From positions 1-64,000 of the forward strand of contig CAZOLV010000002.1 in NCBI GenBank assembly GCA_964580725.1: a stretch of DNA of 64,000 bases. Reading direction: 5' to 3'. Within the stretch, counting starts at the first letter, position 1, and each line of letters opens with the position of its first letter. A program made the position numbers and the translations under genes. Positions 42,424 through 51,236 of the stretch are shown piece after piece. The notes below the pieces were generated by a model that was not told where the DNA came from, did no database searches, and worked only from the letters and a program-made list of their open reading frames with translations. Source of the stretch: Amarolinea sp964580725 (GTDB lineage Bacteria > Chloroflexota > Anaerolineae > SSC4 > Amarolineaceae).

Positions 42424-43665
42424 TCAGACCGTTTCGCCGCTCAAGATGATCTTGGCGGGAAAGTCCTTTTCGCTGCGTTGGGGGCGAATGACGCAGTTGC
42501 GCCCGATGCGGACGCCCGCAGGGATGCGCGCTTCGGTGCCGACGACGGTCAGGCCGGTGCTGAAGCGCGCCGGGTCGGCGCGATGGGGGGTATTGTCATC
42601 GCCGGCGCCCACCTCGGCCCCTGCGCCGACCACAACGTCGGTGTCAATGATGGCGCGATCCACAATGGCCCCCTCGCCGATGATGGTGTCGCGCATGATG
42701 ATCGAGTCGCGCACCAGCGCTCCCGGCGCCACATAGACCCCCGGCGAGATGATCGAGTGTTCGACGCGTCCCTCGATGCGGCAGCCATCGCAGAGCAGAT
42801 TGCCATCGACGCGCGCCTCGGCGCCAACCCAGGCCGGCGGGCGCTCCTCGCTGCGGGTGTGGATCACCCAGCGCGGGTCGTCCAGCTCCAGGGCGGGTGT
42901 TTCGGCCAGCAGCGCCATGTTGGCTTCCCAGTAGGCTTGCAGCGTGCCGATGTCAACCCAGTAACCGTCGAAATGATGGGCGAAGACGCGGCGGCGCTTG
43001 ACCAGCGCCGGGATCACCTCGCGGCCAAAGTCAACCTGATCCTTGCCCTCGCGCAGCAGCCAGTCTACCAGCACCTCGCGCTTGAAAACGTAGATGCCCA
43101 TCGAGGCCAGGGTGCTGCGGGTGCGGCGCGGCTTTTCTTCAAAGTTACTGATGCGCCCGTCAATCTCGGTCTTGACCATGCCAAAACGATAGGCATCGTA
43201 GGGGCTGACCTCGCGCACGGCCAGAGTCACATCGGCGTTGCTCTGTTCGTGAAAGGCCAGCAATCTGCGATAGTTCATCTTATAGACGTGATCGCCAGCC
43301 AGGATGAGCACCGTGTCCACGTTCTGTTCCTGCACAAAGCCGAGGTTGTAACGAATGGCGTCGGCGGTGCCGCGCTGCCAACCGCCCCCCTCACGCGTGG
43401 GGTAGGGCTGCAGCACACGCACCCCGCCGGTCGCACGGTCGAGGTCCCACGGCTTGCCCAGGCCGATATGATCCATCAGTTCGCGGGGCTGATACTGTGT
43501 CAACACGGCCACGTTGTAGATGTCCGAATTGACACAGTTGGAAAGGACGAAATCAATGATGCGGAATTTGCCGGCAAACGGCACAACCGGTTCGGCCCGC
43601 TGCGTCGTCAGAACGCTTAGCGCCGGGCTTTCACCACCGGCCATGATCATGGCGAGCGTTTTCAT
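42424..43665 (-). CDS. GlgC-like ADP-glucose pyrophosphorylase, probably non-catalytic subunit
   Basis: A 413-residue paralogue of the next gene, with the same nucleotidyltransferase plus left-handed beta-helix layout. Catalytic signatures are damaged: the GGxGxRL loop reads GGESPALSVL (Arg replaced by Ala15) and RAKP reads RAEP (Glu25). GDHxYKMDY reads GDHVYKMNY, while GTADAI, FEEKP and GYWVDIGT are kept. It probably cannot catalyse ADP-glucose synthesis and may be a regulatory partner, as GlgD in Firmicutes or the plant large subunit. Twenty-five bases separate it from the intact glgC. The ATG at 43665 has AGAGAAAC upstream. Confidence 0.85.
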   Translation of the reverse strand: MKTLAMIMAGGESPALSVLTTQRAEPVVPFAGKFRIIDFVLSNCVNSDIYNVAVLTQYQPRELMDHIGLGKPWDLDRATGGVRVLQPYPTREGGGWQRGTADAIRYNLGFVQEQNVDTVLILAGDHVYKMNYRRLLAFHEQSNADVTLAVREVSPYDAYRFGMVKTEIDGRISNFEEKPRRTRSTLASMGIYVFKREVLVDWLLREGKDQVDFGREVIPALVKRRRVFAHHFDGYWVDIGTLQAYWEANMALLAETPALELDDPRWVIHTRSEERPPAWVGAEARVDGNLLCDGCRIEGRVEHSIISPGVYVAPGALVRDSIIMRDTIIGEGAIVDRAIIDTDVVVGAGAEVGAGDDNTPHRADPARFSTGLTVVGTEARIPAGVRIGRNCVIRPQRSEKDFPAKIILSGETV

Positions 43666-43690
43666 GATGTTTCTCTTTGCGCCTCCTGAC

Positions 43691-44947
43691 TCAGCTCACA
43701 GTTTCGCCGCTGGCAATCGTCAGGCCAGGGAAACTGCTTTCGTCGGTATCGCCGTCAATCAAGACATTGCGACCGATGCGGGTGTTGGGGGGAACACGCG
43801 CGTCCTTGCCGATCACCGTGACGCCGGTGTTGAGCTTATCCGGCTCCTTGACGTTTGGCTTCATGTCGTCGCCCTCGCCAATGACGGCGCCGGCGCCAAT
43901 CCAGACGTTCTTGTCAATGATCGCCTTGTCCACGACCGCGCCAGGCCCAATGTAGGTGTCGTTCATGATGATCGAGTCACGAATCGAAGCGCCCGGCGAG
44001 ACGTAGACGCCCGGCGAGAGCACCGAATGTTCCACATGACCGCGCACGTTGCAGCCATTGGAAATCTGGCTCTTGACCACCTTCGCCTGCAGGCCGATCT
44101 TGGCCGGCGGCCGCTCCTCGCTGCGCGTGTGGATGACCCAACTGGTGTCGTACAGGTCGAGCGCAGGCTCCGCTTCCAACAGCGCCAGGTTGGTTTCCCA
44201 GTAGCTCTGGATCGTGCCGACATCCACCCAGTAGCCCTCGAACGGATAGGCGAAGACCGACAGATCGCTAATCATGCCGGGGATGACGTGTTTGCCGAAG
44301 TCCAGGCTGGCCTCTTTGGCCGCGCCCTGGCGCAGGCGCTGCTCCAGGATGTCACGGTCGAAGACGTAGATGCCCATCGAGGCCAGGGTGCCTTTGTCGC
44401 GCTGTTTGGGTTTTTCGGTAAACTCGACGACGCGCTGATTTTCGTCCACGGTCATGATGCCGAAACGGTCGGTCTCTTCCAGCGGCACGTTCATAACAGC
44501 CACCGTCAGCCCTGCGCCGACCTCCTGATGGTAACGGATCATGGCGCCATAGTCCATCTTGTAGATGTGATCGCCCGACAGAATCAAGACCAGATCGGCC
44601 TCGGTGTCCTGCAGATAGCCGAGGTTCTGAAAAACAGCATCGGCGGTGCCCTTGTACCAATCTTCGGCGCGGCGTCCCTTGTAGGGCTGCAGCAGGCGCA
44701 CGCCGCCCCGATTGCGGTCGAGGTCCCACGGCTTGCCGATGCCGATGTGATCGTTGAGCGAGTGAGGACGATACTGCGTCAGGACGGACACGTTGTAGAT
44801 GCCCGAATTGACGCAGTTGGAGAGGGTAAAGTCAATGATGCGGTATTTGCCGGCAAACGGGACAGAGGGCTTGGCGCGCTTTTCGGAAAGCACGCTCAAT
44901 CGCGCTCCTTCGCCGCCGGCCAGAATCATGGCGACGATCTTCTTCAA
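43691..44947 (-). CDS. glgC: glucose-1-phosphate adenylyltransferase
   Basis: A 418-residue ADP-glucose pyrophosphorylase, which makes ADP-glucose from ATP and glucose 1-phosphate for glycogen. All catalytic elements are intact: LAGGEGARLSVLSEKRAKPSVPF (quoted as its two halves GGEGARL and KRAKP), WYKGTADAVFQN, LSGDHIYKMDY, EFTEKPK and GYWVDVGTIQSYW. A hexapeptide beta-helix forms the C-terminus. The start codon is TTG (44947) with a strong GGGAGG 6 bases upstream. It is the first gene of the pair and overlaps no other gene. Allosteric ligands cannot be read from sequence. Confidence 0.95.
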   Translation of the reverse strand: MKKIVAMILAGGEGARLSVLSEKRAKPSVPFAGKYRIIDFTLSNCVNSGIYNVSVLTQYRPHSLNDHIGIGKPWDLDRNRGGVRLLQPYKGRRAEDWYKGTADAVFQNLGYLQDTEADLVLILSGDHIYKMDYGAMIRYHQEVGAGLTVAVMNVPLEETDRFGIMTVDENQRVVEFTEKPKQRDKGTLASMGIYVFDRDILEQRLRQGAAKEASLDFGKHVIPGMISDLSVFAYPFEGYWVDVGTIQSYWETNLALLEAEPALDLYDTSWVIHTRSEERPPAKIGLQAKVVKSQISNGCNVRGHVEHSVLSPGVYVSPGASIRDSIIMNDTYIGPGAVVDKAIIDKNVWIGAGAVIGEGDDMKPNVKEPDKLNTGVTVIGKDARVPPNTRIGRNVLIDGDTDESSFPGLTIASGETVS

Positions 44948-45026
44948 GGCTTACCTCCCTGGGCCGTGTAGAACGGCCGGTTTGCAGATAGATAAAGACT
45001 GACCTTCATCGGCGGCCGGGCCTCGC

Positions 45027-46481
45027 CTAACCGGCGGGCGCTGCCACCGCTTCCAACCATTGATCGGCGCACCACCCCTGCCCGGCTTCGCCTTTCACTT
45101 CCCACCAGGTATAATTGTCGGCAACGACAGGCCCCTGCAGGATGGTCAGGATGACGCCAGCGGGAAAGCGTGTGGTCAACTGGAAGCGCAGCCCGGCGTC
45201 GCGCCGGGCGTTCAAGAACTCAGTATTGACGACGCGCACCTGCACGCCAACTCCCATCGTAGGGGTCACGGCGATGGTGGCGGTGATCGTCGGCGTGACC
45301 GTCATGCCCACGATCGGCGTCGCAATGGGCGGCGCCAGTGTCGGCGTCAGCGTGACGGTTGGCTCGACGGCCGGCAGCGAGGGCGTCTCCGTCACAGCGG
45401 CCGGATCGGCTGCGGCGGCGACGGCGGTGGGGCTGGCGGCGCCGTTTTCGCCGGCGTCCCCGCCCAGCGCCGTCACGAAGGGGGCCGGCGCTTTGAGGAT
45501 GGCCTGCGCCAGGGTCAGCGGCGAACGCAGCGCCCCGCTCAGCCAGCGGGTGGCGACGGCGCCGGCCCGTGTGGAAAATGCGCCAGGCGTGCGGTCGAAG
45601 GCGACGACGACAAGGAAGCTGACGATGACGAGCAGCGCCGTATAGCCCAGGATGCGATCAGGGCTGAGCAGGCGCAGGCCGCGCACGATAGAGACGGCGC
45701 CCGCATAGAGGCCAATCGGCAGGACGAGCAGGATGAACAAGCTGGCGAAGAGCCAGGGCCAGGGCAGATCGAGCGCCAGACGCGCCGCAAAGTAGGAGGC
45801 AATGCCAACGCCGGCAAAGAGCAGGCCGGTCAGCAGCGCGCGCAGGCCGCGCCGCCATTCTGGCGTGATCTCTTCCGGCTTGCGTGTGTTGGCCACCAGC
45901 ACGCGCAGACGGTCGGTTTCGTTGTTGGCGGCCGCCAGGGCGCGTGAGAGGCGTTGGGCGTTCTGTTCCAGTTCCAGCCCGCGCTGGCGTTGACGCTGAA
46001 GTTCGCGCTGCAAGGCCTCGACTTCGACCGGCAGCGACGACCGCGCCTCGTCGTAGAGGGGCCATTCGACGTGTGGGCTGGGATGGTCGCAGAGATGGGG
46101 CCACAGTTCGCTGGCCAGTTGTGCGGCGCGATGGGCTGCGTTGTAGACTTCGTCCGTCGTCGCCTGACCTTCGGCCAGGCGGTTGCGTAGGGTGTGCAGC
46201 GCCAGCAGACCGGCGCTCTGTTCGGCGTCGAGCAGACCAAGACGCAAGCGATCGTCGGCCAGCAGGGCGTCCAACGCCGGTTGCTCGGCGGGCGGTGGCG
46301 CAGTCGGCGGTTCTTCTGCTGCGGGCGCAGCCTGGGCCAGTAGCCAGTGATGCAGGGTTTGCGCCAACGCGCCAGCGAGCGCCAGCAATGCCAACGCCGA
46401 CTCGGCGGGAGAGCGGGCCTTGTTCTGGGCATAGATGGCCGTTTCCAGGCGGGTGCACGCATCATCCAGGCTTGACGACAT
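45027..46481 (-). CDS. membrane protein with extracellular SH3-like domain
   Basis: A 484-residue protein in three parts. Cytoplasmic residues 1-200 are helical with a coiled coil at about 155-200 (EVEALQRELQRQRQRGLELE). Three transmembrane helices occupy about residues 215-305. An extracellular Ala/Thr/Pro-rich linker (about 350-415) leads to a bacterial SH3 domain (VRVVNTEFLNARRDAG ... WWEVKGEAGQGWCADQWL). SH3b domains usually bind cell-wall peptides. The design suggests a wall-sensing or anchoring protein linking the envelope to a cytoplasmic partner. No enzyme motif is visible. The ATG is at 46481. Confidence 0.75.
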   Translation of the reverse strand: MSSSLDDACTRLETAIYAQNKARSPAESALALLALAGALAQTLHHWLLAQAAPAAEEPPTAPPPAEQPALDALLADDRLRLGLLDAEQSAGLLALHTLRNRLAEGQATTDEVYNAAHRAAQLASELWPHLCDHPSPHVEWPLYDEARSSLPVEVEALQRELQRQRQRGLELEQNAQRLSRALAAANNETDRLRVLVANTRKPEEITPEWRRGLRALLTGLLFAGVGIASYFAARLALDLPWPWLFASLFILLVLPIGLYAGAVSIVRGLRLLSPDRILGYTALLVIVSFLVVVAFDRTPGAFSTRAGAVATRWLSGALRSPLTLAQAILKAPAPFVTALGGDAGENGAASPTAVAAAADPAAVTETPSLPAVEPTVTLTPTLAPPIATPIVGMTVTPTITATIAVTPTMGVGVQVRVVNTEFLNARRDAGLRFQLTTRFPAGVILTILQGPVVADNYTWWEVKGEAGQGWCADQWLEAVAAPAG

Positions 46482-46589
46482 CGAATCAACCTCGAGTGAG
46501 AGTTTTGGGAGACTTCTGCCCTGCTTCCCCGATCAGGCGCCGAAAAGTAGCCGGAGAAGTATACCGCATGAAGTCAAAGATTGCCAATC

Positions 46590-47072
46590 ATGACCGCTGA
46601 ACTGCATCTGCGGCGCAACCTGCGTTTTCGGGTGGATGGGCGCCCGCTGCTGCTGCTCAAGAAGGAGGGCGAGTCGGAGCGTCACGTCCTGATGAAGGCG
46701 CTGGTCTTTGCGCTCTATTACCGCCAGTATCCGAACCTGCAGATCGAACCGGCCAGCGTTCTGCGCTACCGGCCTGACCTCGCACAGATGGACGCCGCAG
46801 GGCGCCCCCTCTTCTGGGCCGAATGCGGGGAAACGAGCAAACGCAAGGTCGAGTACCTGGCGCGCCGCTTGCCAACCACACATCTCGTCTTCGCCCGCTG
46901 GAACACGGGGCTGCGCGCCTACGCCGATCTGATCGAACAGGCGCTGACCGGCCTGCGCCGCCGTGCGCCGCTCGAACTGATCGGCTTTCAGCCTGAAGTG
47001 GTGGCCAGTCACCTCCTCGACGACGGCACGATCACCCTGCGCCTGGAAGACTGCCTGCTGACGCGCTTCTAA
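46590..47072 (+). CDS. YaeQ-like PD-(D/E)XK fold protein
   Basis: A 160-residue protein resembling YaeQ, a PD-(D/E)XK-type fold. Blocks are RFRVDGRPLLLLKKEGESERHV (given as its start RFRVDGRP and end ESERHV), YRPDLAQMDAAGRPLFWAEC and GETSKRKVEYLARRLPTTHL. PDL, then WAECGE, then K reads as a D-E-x-K-like catalytic set, so a nuclease activity is possible. The ATG at 46590 has no clear ribosome site. It converges with the glycosyltransferase gene, the 3' ends overlapping by 4 bases. It is divergent from the SH3 membrane gene. Confidence 0.7.
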   Translation: MTAELHLRRNLRFRVDGRPLLLLKKEGESERHVLMKALVFALYYRQYPNLQIEPASVLRYRPDLAQMDAAGRPLFWAECGETSKRKVEYLARRLPTTHLVFARWNTGLRAYADLIEQALTGLRRRAPLELIGFQPEVVASHLLDDGTITLRLEDCLLTRF

Positions 47073-47977
47073 AGGCCAGGCGAGGAGACCGCCGCCGCCG
47101 GCAGACGGCGGAAGTCGCGCAAACCGCGCCAGATCGCCAGCGCAACGGCGGGCTGGCCAAGCAGGGCAAACTGCGCCGCCTTGAACGTCCACAGCAGCGG
47201 CCAGTAGGCGAAGAACTGCAATTTTTGCCGGGCGCCGGCGTGCTTGCTGACGGTCAGCAGGCGGTTGCGGGTCATGTGATACCAGATGAACGGCTGGCCC
47301 TGGCGGTTCGAACTGGCGCCCACGCGATGGATCACAGTCGCCGCCGGGGCGTAGATGATCGGTCGCCCGGCCCGCGTCAGGCGCAGACTCAAATCAACAT
47401 CTTCACCCATGAAGAAGTAGCGTTCGTCGAACGGTCCCGCCGGTTCGCACACATCGCGTGGCAGCAGCAGTGCACAGCCCGTGGCAAACCCCACCGCGCC
47501 AGGCGTGTCGGCCTGACCCTGATCGAGCGCGCCCTGCCAGCGATGCACGCCGCTGCCGTTGCGCCAGGAGATCTGCCCCCCTGCATACCAGAGGCGTTTG
47601 CCATCGCCATAGTGAATCTTGGGCGCCGTTGCGCCGGCCTGCGGATGAGAGGCCAGCGCCGCCTGCAGGTGCGGCAGCGTGTCAGGGTTGACGAAGGCGT
47701 CGTTGTTAAGCAGGAAGATCTGGTCGGGCGCCAGGGTGCGCAGCGCCTGGCGCACCCCCAGGTTGTTGCCGCGGGCAAAGCCCAGATTTTCGCCCGCCGC
47801 CAGCACGGCAACTGTCGGAAAATACTCGTGCAGCGCCGCCGCCGAATCGTCGGTCGAACCGTTGTCCACCACGATCACGCGTTCCGGCGGCTGGCCGCAA
47901 GCAAGCAGTGTCTGCACGCAGGCCAGCGTGGTTTTGCGGCCGTTCCAGTTGAGGATGATCGTGACGACGGTTGGCAT
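47069..47977 (-). CDS. family 2 glycosyltransferase
   Basis: A 302-residue GT2 enzyme. TIILNWNGRKTTLACVQTL opens the GT-A fold, followed by VIVVDNGSTDDSA (nucleotide site), ENLGFARGNNLGVRQAL, the metal motif FLLNNDAFV and the acceptor-region GPFDERYFFMGEDVDLSLR. A C-terminal amphipathic stretch (AYWPLLWTFKAAQFALLG) may touch the membrane. Rhamnosyltransferase-like members build cell-surface polysaccharides. It begins 8 bases after the ligase stop, so it is the last gene of the exopolysaccharide operon. Confidence 0.93.
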   Translation of the reverse strand: MPTVVTIILNWNGRKTTLACVQTLLACGQPPERVIVVDNGSTDDSAAALHEYFPTVAVLAAGENLGFARGNNLGVRQALRTLAPDQIFLLNNDAFVNPDTLPHLQAALASHPQAGATAPKIHYGDGKRLWYAGGQISWRNGSGVHRWQGALDQGQADTPGAVGFATGCALLLPRDVCEPAGPFDERYFFMGEDVDLSLRLTRAGRPIIYAPAATVIHRVGASSNRQGQPFIWYHMTRNRLLTVSKHAGARQKLQFFAYWPLLWTFKAAQFALLGQPAVALAIWRGLRDFRRLPAAAVSSPGL

Positions 47978-47985
47978 TGGCGCGC

Positions 47986-49458
47986 TCACTCTGTCCGTGC
48001 GGCCACCAGCGGGATGCCAGCCGCCAGCCACAGATAGCTCATCAGTTGCAGTTCTTGCATGAGCGGCAGAAAAGTAAAGGCGACCATCGCGCCAAGCCAG
48101 GTGGCCTGCGCCCCCAGACTAATGGCGTCGAAGAACGGATCAGCCGTCGGCGCGGCGGCGCGGCGCTGCGCCCGCAGCGTCCAGACCATCAGCAGATAGA
48201 CGAACATGACGAACAGCGCGCCGGGCATGCCGATTTCCATCATCAACTGCAGCCAGGAGCTTTCCACATGTTCGATCTTGAGCCGGTCGGAAAACTTGAG
48301 CGCGCGCGGCCCGGCCATGCCCATGCCGATGCCGAGCGGATGATCGAGAATGAACGGGATCGAGGCCTCATACGACGCCAGGTGCCCCACGGCGGACGGA
48401 TCGTTCATGTTGATGGCGCGCGTGATGCGCGCCACCAGCCCCACCCGCTCGGCGCCCACGACGAGCAGCGCCGCCAGGGCGATCAAGGCCAGAATCGTGC
48501 CAGGGCTGCGCACGGCATAGCGCAGCGTCTGGCCGAGGTTGCGCACGCCGATTTCCAGAACGGCCAGCACCGCCAACATGCCCACCAGGCCCACCAACGA
48601 GCTGCGCGAGTAGGTGAGCAGAATGGCCACGCCGTAGGTGGTCATCATGGCCAGCAGCAGGCCGCGCTGCCAGAGCGGGCGTTCGCTCTGCAACGCCAGC
48701 ACCAACGCCAGGGCCGTCGCCAGCACCAGCATCAAGCCCAACTCGTTGGGGCTGGTTACGGTGCCGATGGCGCGCAGGTGGGGTTGGCGTTCCACTTCGG
48801 CGGTGTAGAAGGCGTTGGGAATCGTGCCGTCGGCCTCGCGAAACCCCCAATTGTACAGATCACCGAAATTCCAGAAGGCCACCTGGTAGATGCCCACCAG
48901 CGCCATGACGAGCGAAACCGCCAGAATGACAAGCGTCAGCCAGCGCAGTTGCCGCCGGCTCACCGGGACGCTGCGCAGCAAATAGAGGACCACCAGCGGC
49001 TCCAGATAGTTGCGCAGCCCGTAGATGCCCACATCGAGCAGCGGCGTCACCAGGACGTAGACGCCCATCAGCAGCGCCGCCGAGGCCAGCCCCAGATCGA
49101 ACAGATAGAGCTTGATGGCAAAACGATCCTGACCAAACAGCCGCCGCAGCAGCAAGATGCCAAGCAGCAGCGCCATGACCCCTTCTTTCCAGAAGGCGAA
49201 CAGTTCGACCGTGCGTTGGGCAACGCCAAACTGACCCACCATGACGCGGCTGGCGAAGACGTGAAAGGGCAGCCCGACGATCAAGAGGGTCAGCAGGTAG
49301 AAGGGTCGCAGCCAGGCCAGGGTGACAGCCAGCGCCACGCAAACGAGCGCCAGCCCGGCGAACGGCGAGACGAGCAGGAGTCCGGCCAACGCCACGGCCA
49401 GCAGCAAGCTGCCGGCGTAGAACAGGGTCGTTGCAGGGCGCAGTGTGCTTTGCGTCAT
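47986..49458 (-). CDS. O-antigen ligase/polymerase family membrane protein
   Basis: A 490-residue protein with about 12 helices and one large extracytoplasmic loop (about residues 205-250 and 340-390, containing GHLASYEASIPFILDHPLGI and a conserved H-x-x-S-S-W-L-Q element, IEHVESSWLQLMMEIG). This is the Wzy/WaaL O-antigen-ligase pattern. It polymerises or ligates lipid-linked glycans outside the membrane. The ATG at 49458 has GAGGT 10 bases upstream, and the phosphodiesterase stop (49470) is just before it. No other polymerase candidate is in the cluster. Confidence 0.88.
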   Translation of the reverse strand: MTQSTLRPATTLFYAGSLLLAVALAGLLLVSPFAGLALVCVALAVTLAWLRPFYLLTLLIVGLPFHVFASRVMVGQFGVAQRTVELFAFWKEGVMALLLGILLLRRLFGQDRFAIKLYLFDLGLASAALLMGVYVLVTPLLDVGIYGLRNYLEPLVVLYLLRSVPVSRRQLRWLTLVILAVSLVMALVGIYQVAFWNFGDLYNWGFREADGTIPNAFYTAEVERQPHLRAIGTVTSPNELGLMLVLATALALVLALQSERPLWQRGLLLAMMTTYGVAILLTYSRSSLVGLVGMLAVLAVLEIGVRNLGQTLRYAVRSPGTILALIALAALLVVGAERVGLVARITRAINMNDPSAVGHLASYEASIPFILDHPLGIGMGMAGPRALKFSDRLKIEHVESSWLQLMMEIGMPGALFVMFVYLLMVWTLRAQRRAAAPTADPFFDAISLGAQATWLGAMVAFTFLPLMQELQLMSYLWLAAGIPLVAARTE

Positions 49459-49469
49459 GAGCGCATACC

Positions 49470-51218
49470 TCACAAATAACCCAAGCCGGCCAGGCGATCG
49501 GCGATGGCGCGGGCTTCGGTTTCATCGTAGTTCTGCACATCATCGCCGCCTGACGCGGTGGATGGCGGCGCGGGCGGCTCTTGCGCCCCGGTCACGATGG
49601 GGCGCGCCGCCTGCGCTTCGGGCGTCAGCAGTTCGGTCAGGATGCGCCCATCCATCCAGGCCGGGACTGGTTCGCCCAACAGATGAAGCGCAGTGGGGGC
49701 TACATCCAGAATGCTGGCCGGCGGCAGGGTCAGGCCCGCCTGCACGCCAGGCCCGTGGGCCATGAAGATGCCGGTCGCCCGGTGACAGCCGGTGATGCGC
49801 CGGCGGCGCATTTCCTCCAGCGTCAGGCGGCGCACCGGCTGGCGTCCGGTGTATGCGCCGCGCGGCCGGAACAGATCGGGGTAATCGGCCTCCACCAGCA
49901 GGTCGGGCAGGCGTTCGCTGAACGGCCCGCTGAACAACTCTTCGCGACGCCAGACGCGGCGCACCAGGCGCCGACCGCTGTGCGGGTCGGTCAGTTCGTG
50001 CAGGCCGGCGCTGATGCGTTGGCGCAGCGCCTCGTACTCGGCGCCCGGCGACACGATACCCTGCGGATCGCGCCCCTTCAGGTTGATCCAGATGTTTCCG
50101 CGCACCTCTTCCGAAAAGGCCTGCGTGTGCGCCCAGTCAATGCCGGGGAAGAACGACTCCTCGCCCAGACGCACGCGCAGCCAATCGGGCCACAGATGCC
50201 GCAGGCGCGAGAGAGCGCCAAAGGAAATGCGCCCGTAGAGCGCGCGCTTGCCGCGGTCAACCAGGCGAGCGGCCAGCCACTTGAACGCCTTGCCCGCCGA
50301 ACGGCGGCTGCCCGGCGGGCGCAACGTCAGCAGTCCCTGTGCGGCCAGCCAGAGGTTGAGGTGCACCTCCGTGTCCTCCAACGGTCCTTCGCCGTGATCC
50401 GAGACAACCAGCACATGCACATCGGGCGGCAAGGTCGCCAGAAACTCGCCCAGGCGCTGATCGGCGCGCTGATAGACCTGCAGCAGAGGATCGCTATCGA
50501 ACAGCCGTGCGTTGACCTCCGCATCGTACAGCGGGTGTTGGGGGTCGTGGTATTTCCAGAGGAAGTGGGCGGCGCCGTCCGGCGCGCTGACGACGAAGAA
50601 GGTCAAGTCCCACGGCTCGCGCGCCATCAGGTTGGTGGCCACGGTGAAGCGCACGTCAATCTCGCGCAGCAGTTCGGCCAGCACCAAGTCGCCGCGCTGC
50701 GCCGTGCTGTACTTCCAGTCGTCGGGCACGATGACGTAGGGTTGACCACCCGCCAGCGTCGGCAGTTCGGCCTTGAGCGCCAGCGGATAGGTGAAAGCGG
50801 CGCCCATGCCCGGCGTGTCCCACCCGGAGACAAGCACCCCATTGACCTGTTCGGGCGGGTAAGTCATCGGCACGTTGAGCACGATCACGCGCCGCCCCGC
50901 CTGGCTGAGCAGTGTCCACAGCGCGGGCAGGGCGCGAAAGCTGGCGTTGGTCAGGCGGAAGCCATAGGCATCGAAATCGCGCTCCCAAAAATCGAAGATG
51001 CGATGCTTGCCCTGGTTGGCGCCGGTGACCATCGAAGTCCAGGCCTGGGCGGTGAAGGGGTGCAGCACCGACACGAGCGGCGCCGAAGCGCCGTTGCGCA
51101 GCAGGCGCGCCAACGTGGGCAGGTGGCCCTGGTCGGCCCAGGGTCGAATCAGGTCGAAAGTGGCGCCGTCGAGTCCAACGACAACGACGCGGCCGGCGCC
51201 TGGACTGGCTGTAGACAA
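49470..51218 (-). CDS. alkaline-phosphatase-superfamily phosphodiesterase (paralogue A)
   Basis: A 582-residue type I phosphodiesterase/nucleotide pyrophosphatase-like enzyme. VVVVGLDGATFDLIRPW holds the first metal Asp, and the nucleophile position lies in HPFTAQAWTSMVTGANQGKH. VVSAPDGAAHFLW, LVVSDHGEGPL (Asp-His metal ligands) and the late MDGRILTELL are also present. It ends DRLAGLGYL, the same ending as paralogue B. Such enzymes in surface-glycan clusters may add or remove phospho-alcohol groups; the substrate is unknown. The start is TTG 51218 with AGAGGAT about 11 bases upstream; no ATG lies nearby in frame. Confidence 0.85.
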   Translation of the reverse strand: MSTASPGAGRVVVVGLDGATFDLIRPWADQGHLPTLARLLRNGASAPLVSVLHPFTAQAWTSMVTGANQGKHRIFDFWERDFDAYGFRLTNASFRALPALWTLLSQAGRRVIVLNVPMTYPPEQVNGVLVSGWDTPGMGAAFTYPLALKAELPTLAGGQPYVIVPDDWKYSTAQRGDLVLAELLREIDVRFTVATNLMAREPWDLTFFVVSAPDGAAHFLWKYHDPQHPLYDAEVNARLFDSDPLLQVYQRADQRLGEFLATLPPDVHVLVVSDHGEGPLEDTEVHLNLWLAAQGLLTLRPPGSRRSAGKAFKWLAARLVDRGKRALYGRISFGALSRLRHLWPDWLRVRLGEESFFPGIDWAHTQAFSEEVRGNIWINLKGRDPQGIVSPGAEYEALRQRISAGLHELTDPHSGRRLVRRVWRREELFSGPFSERLPDLLVEADYPDLFRPRGAYTGRQPVRRLTLEEMRRRRITGCHRATGIFMAHGPGVQAGLTLPPASILDVAPTALHLLGEPVPAWMDGRILTELLTPEAQAARPIVTGAQEPPAPPSTASGGDDVQNYDETEARAIADRLAGLGYL

Positions 51219-51236
51219 GTGTTCAGTATCCTCTCG

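Noticed and set aside
46568..46600. Ten-codon peptide overlapping the YaeQ-like start
   Set aside because: No ribosome site and no regulatory pattern such as repeated codons; probably chance.
47971..49479. 502-residue plus-strand frame opposite the ligase gene
   Set aside because: Gln/His/Arg-rich composition typical of antisense frames in GC-rich DNA; the minus-strand ligase has clear membrane and motif structure.
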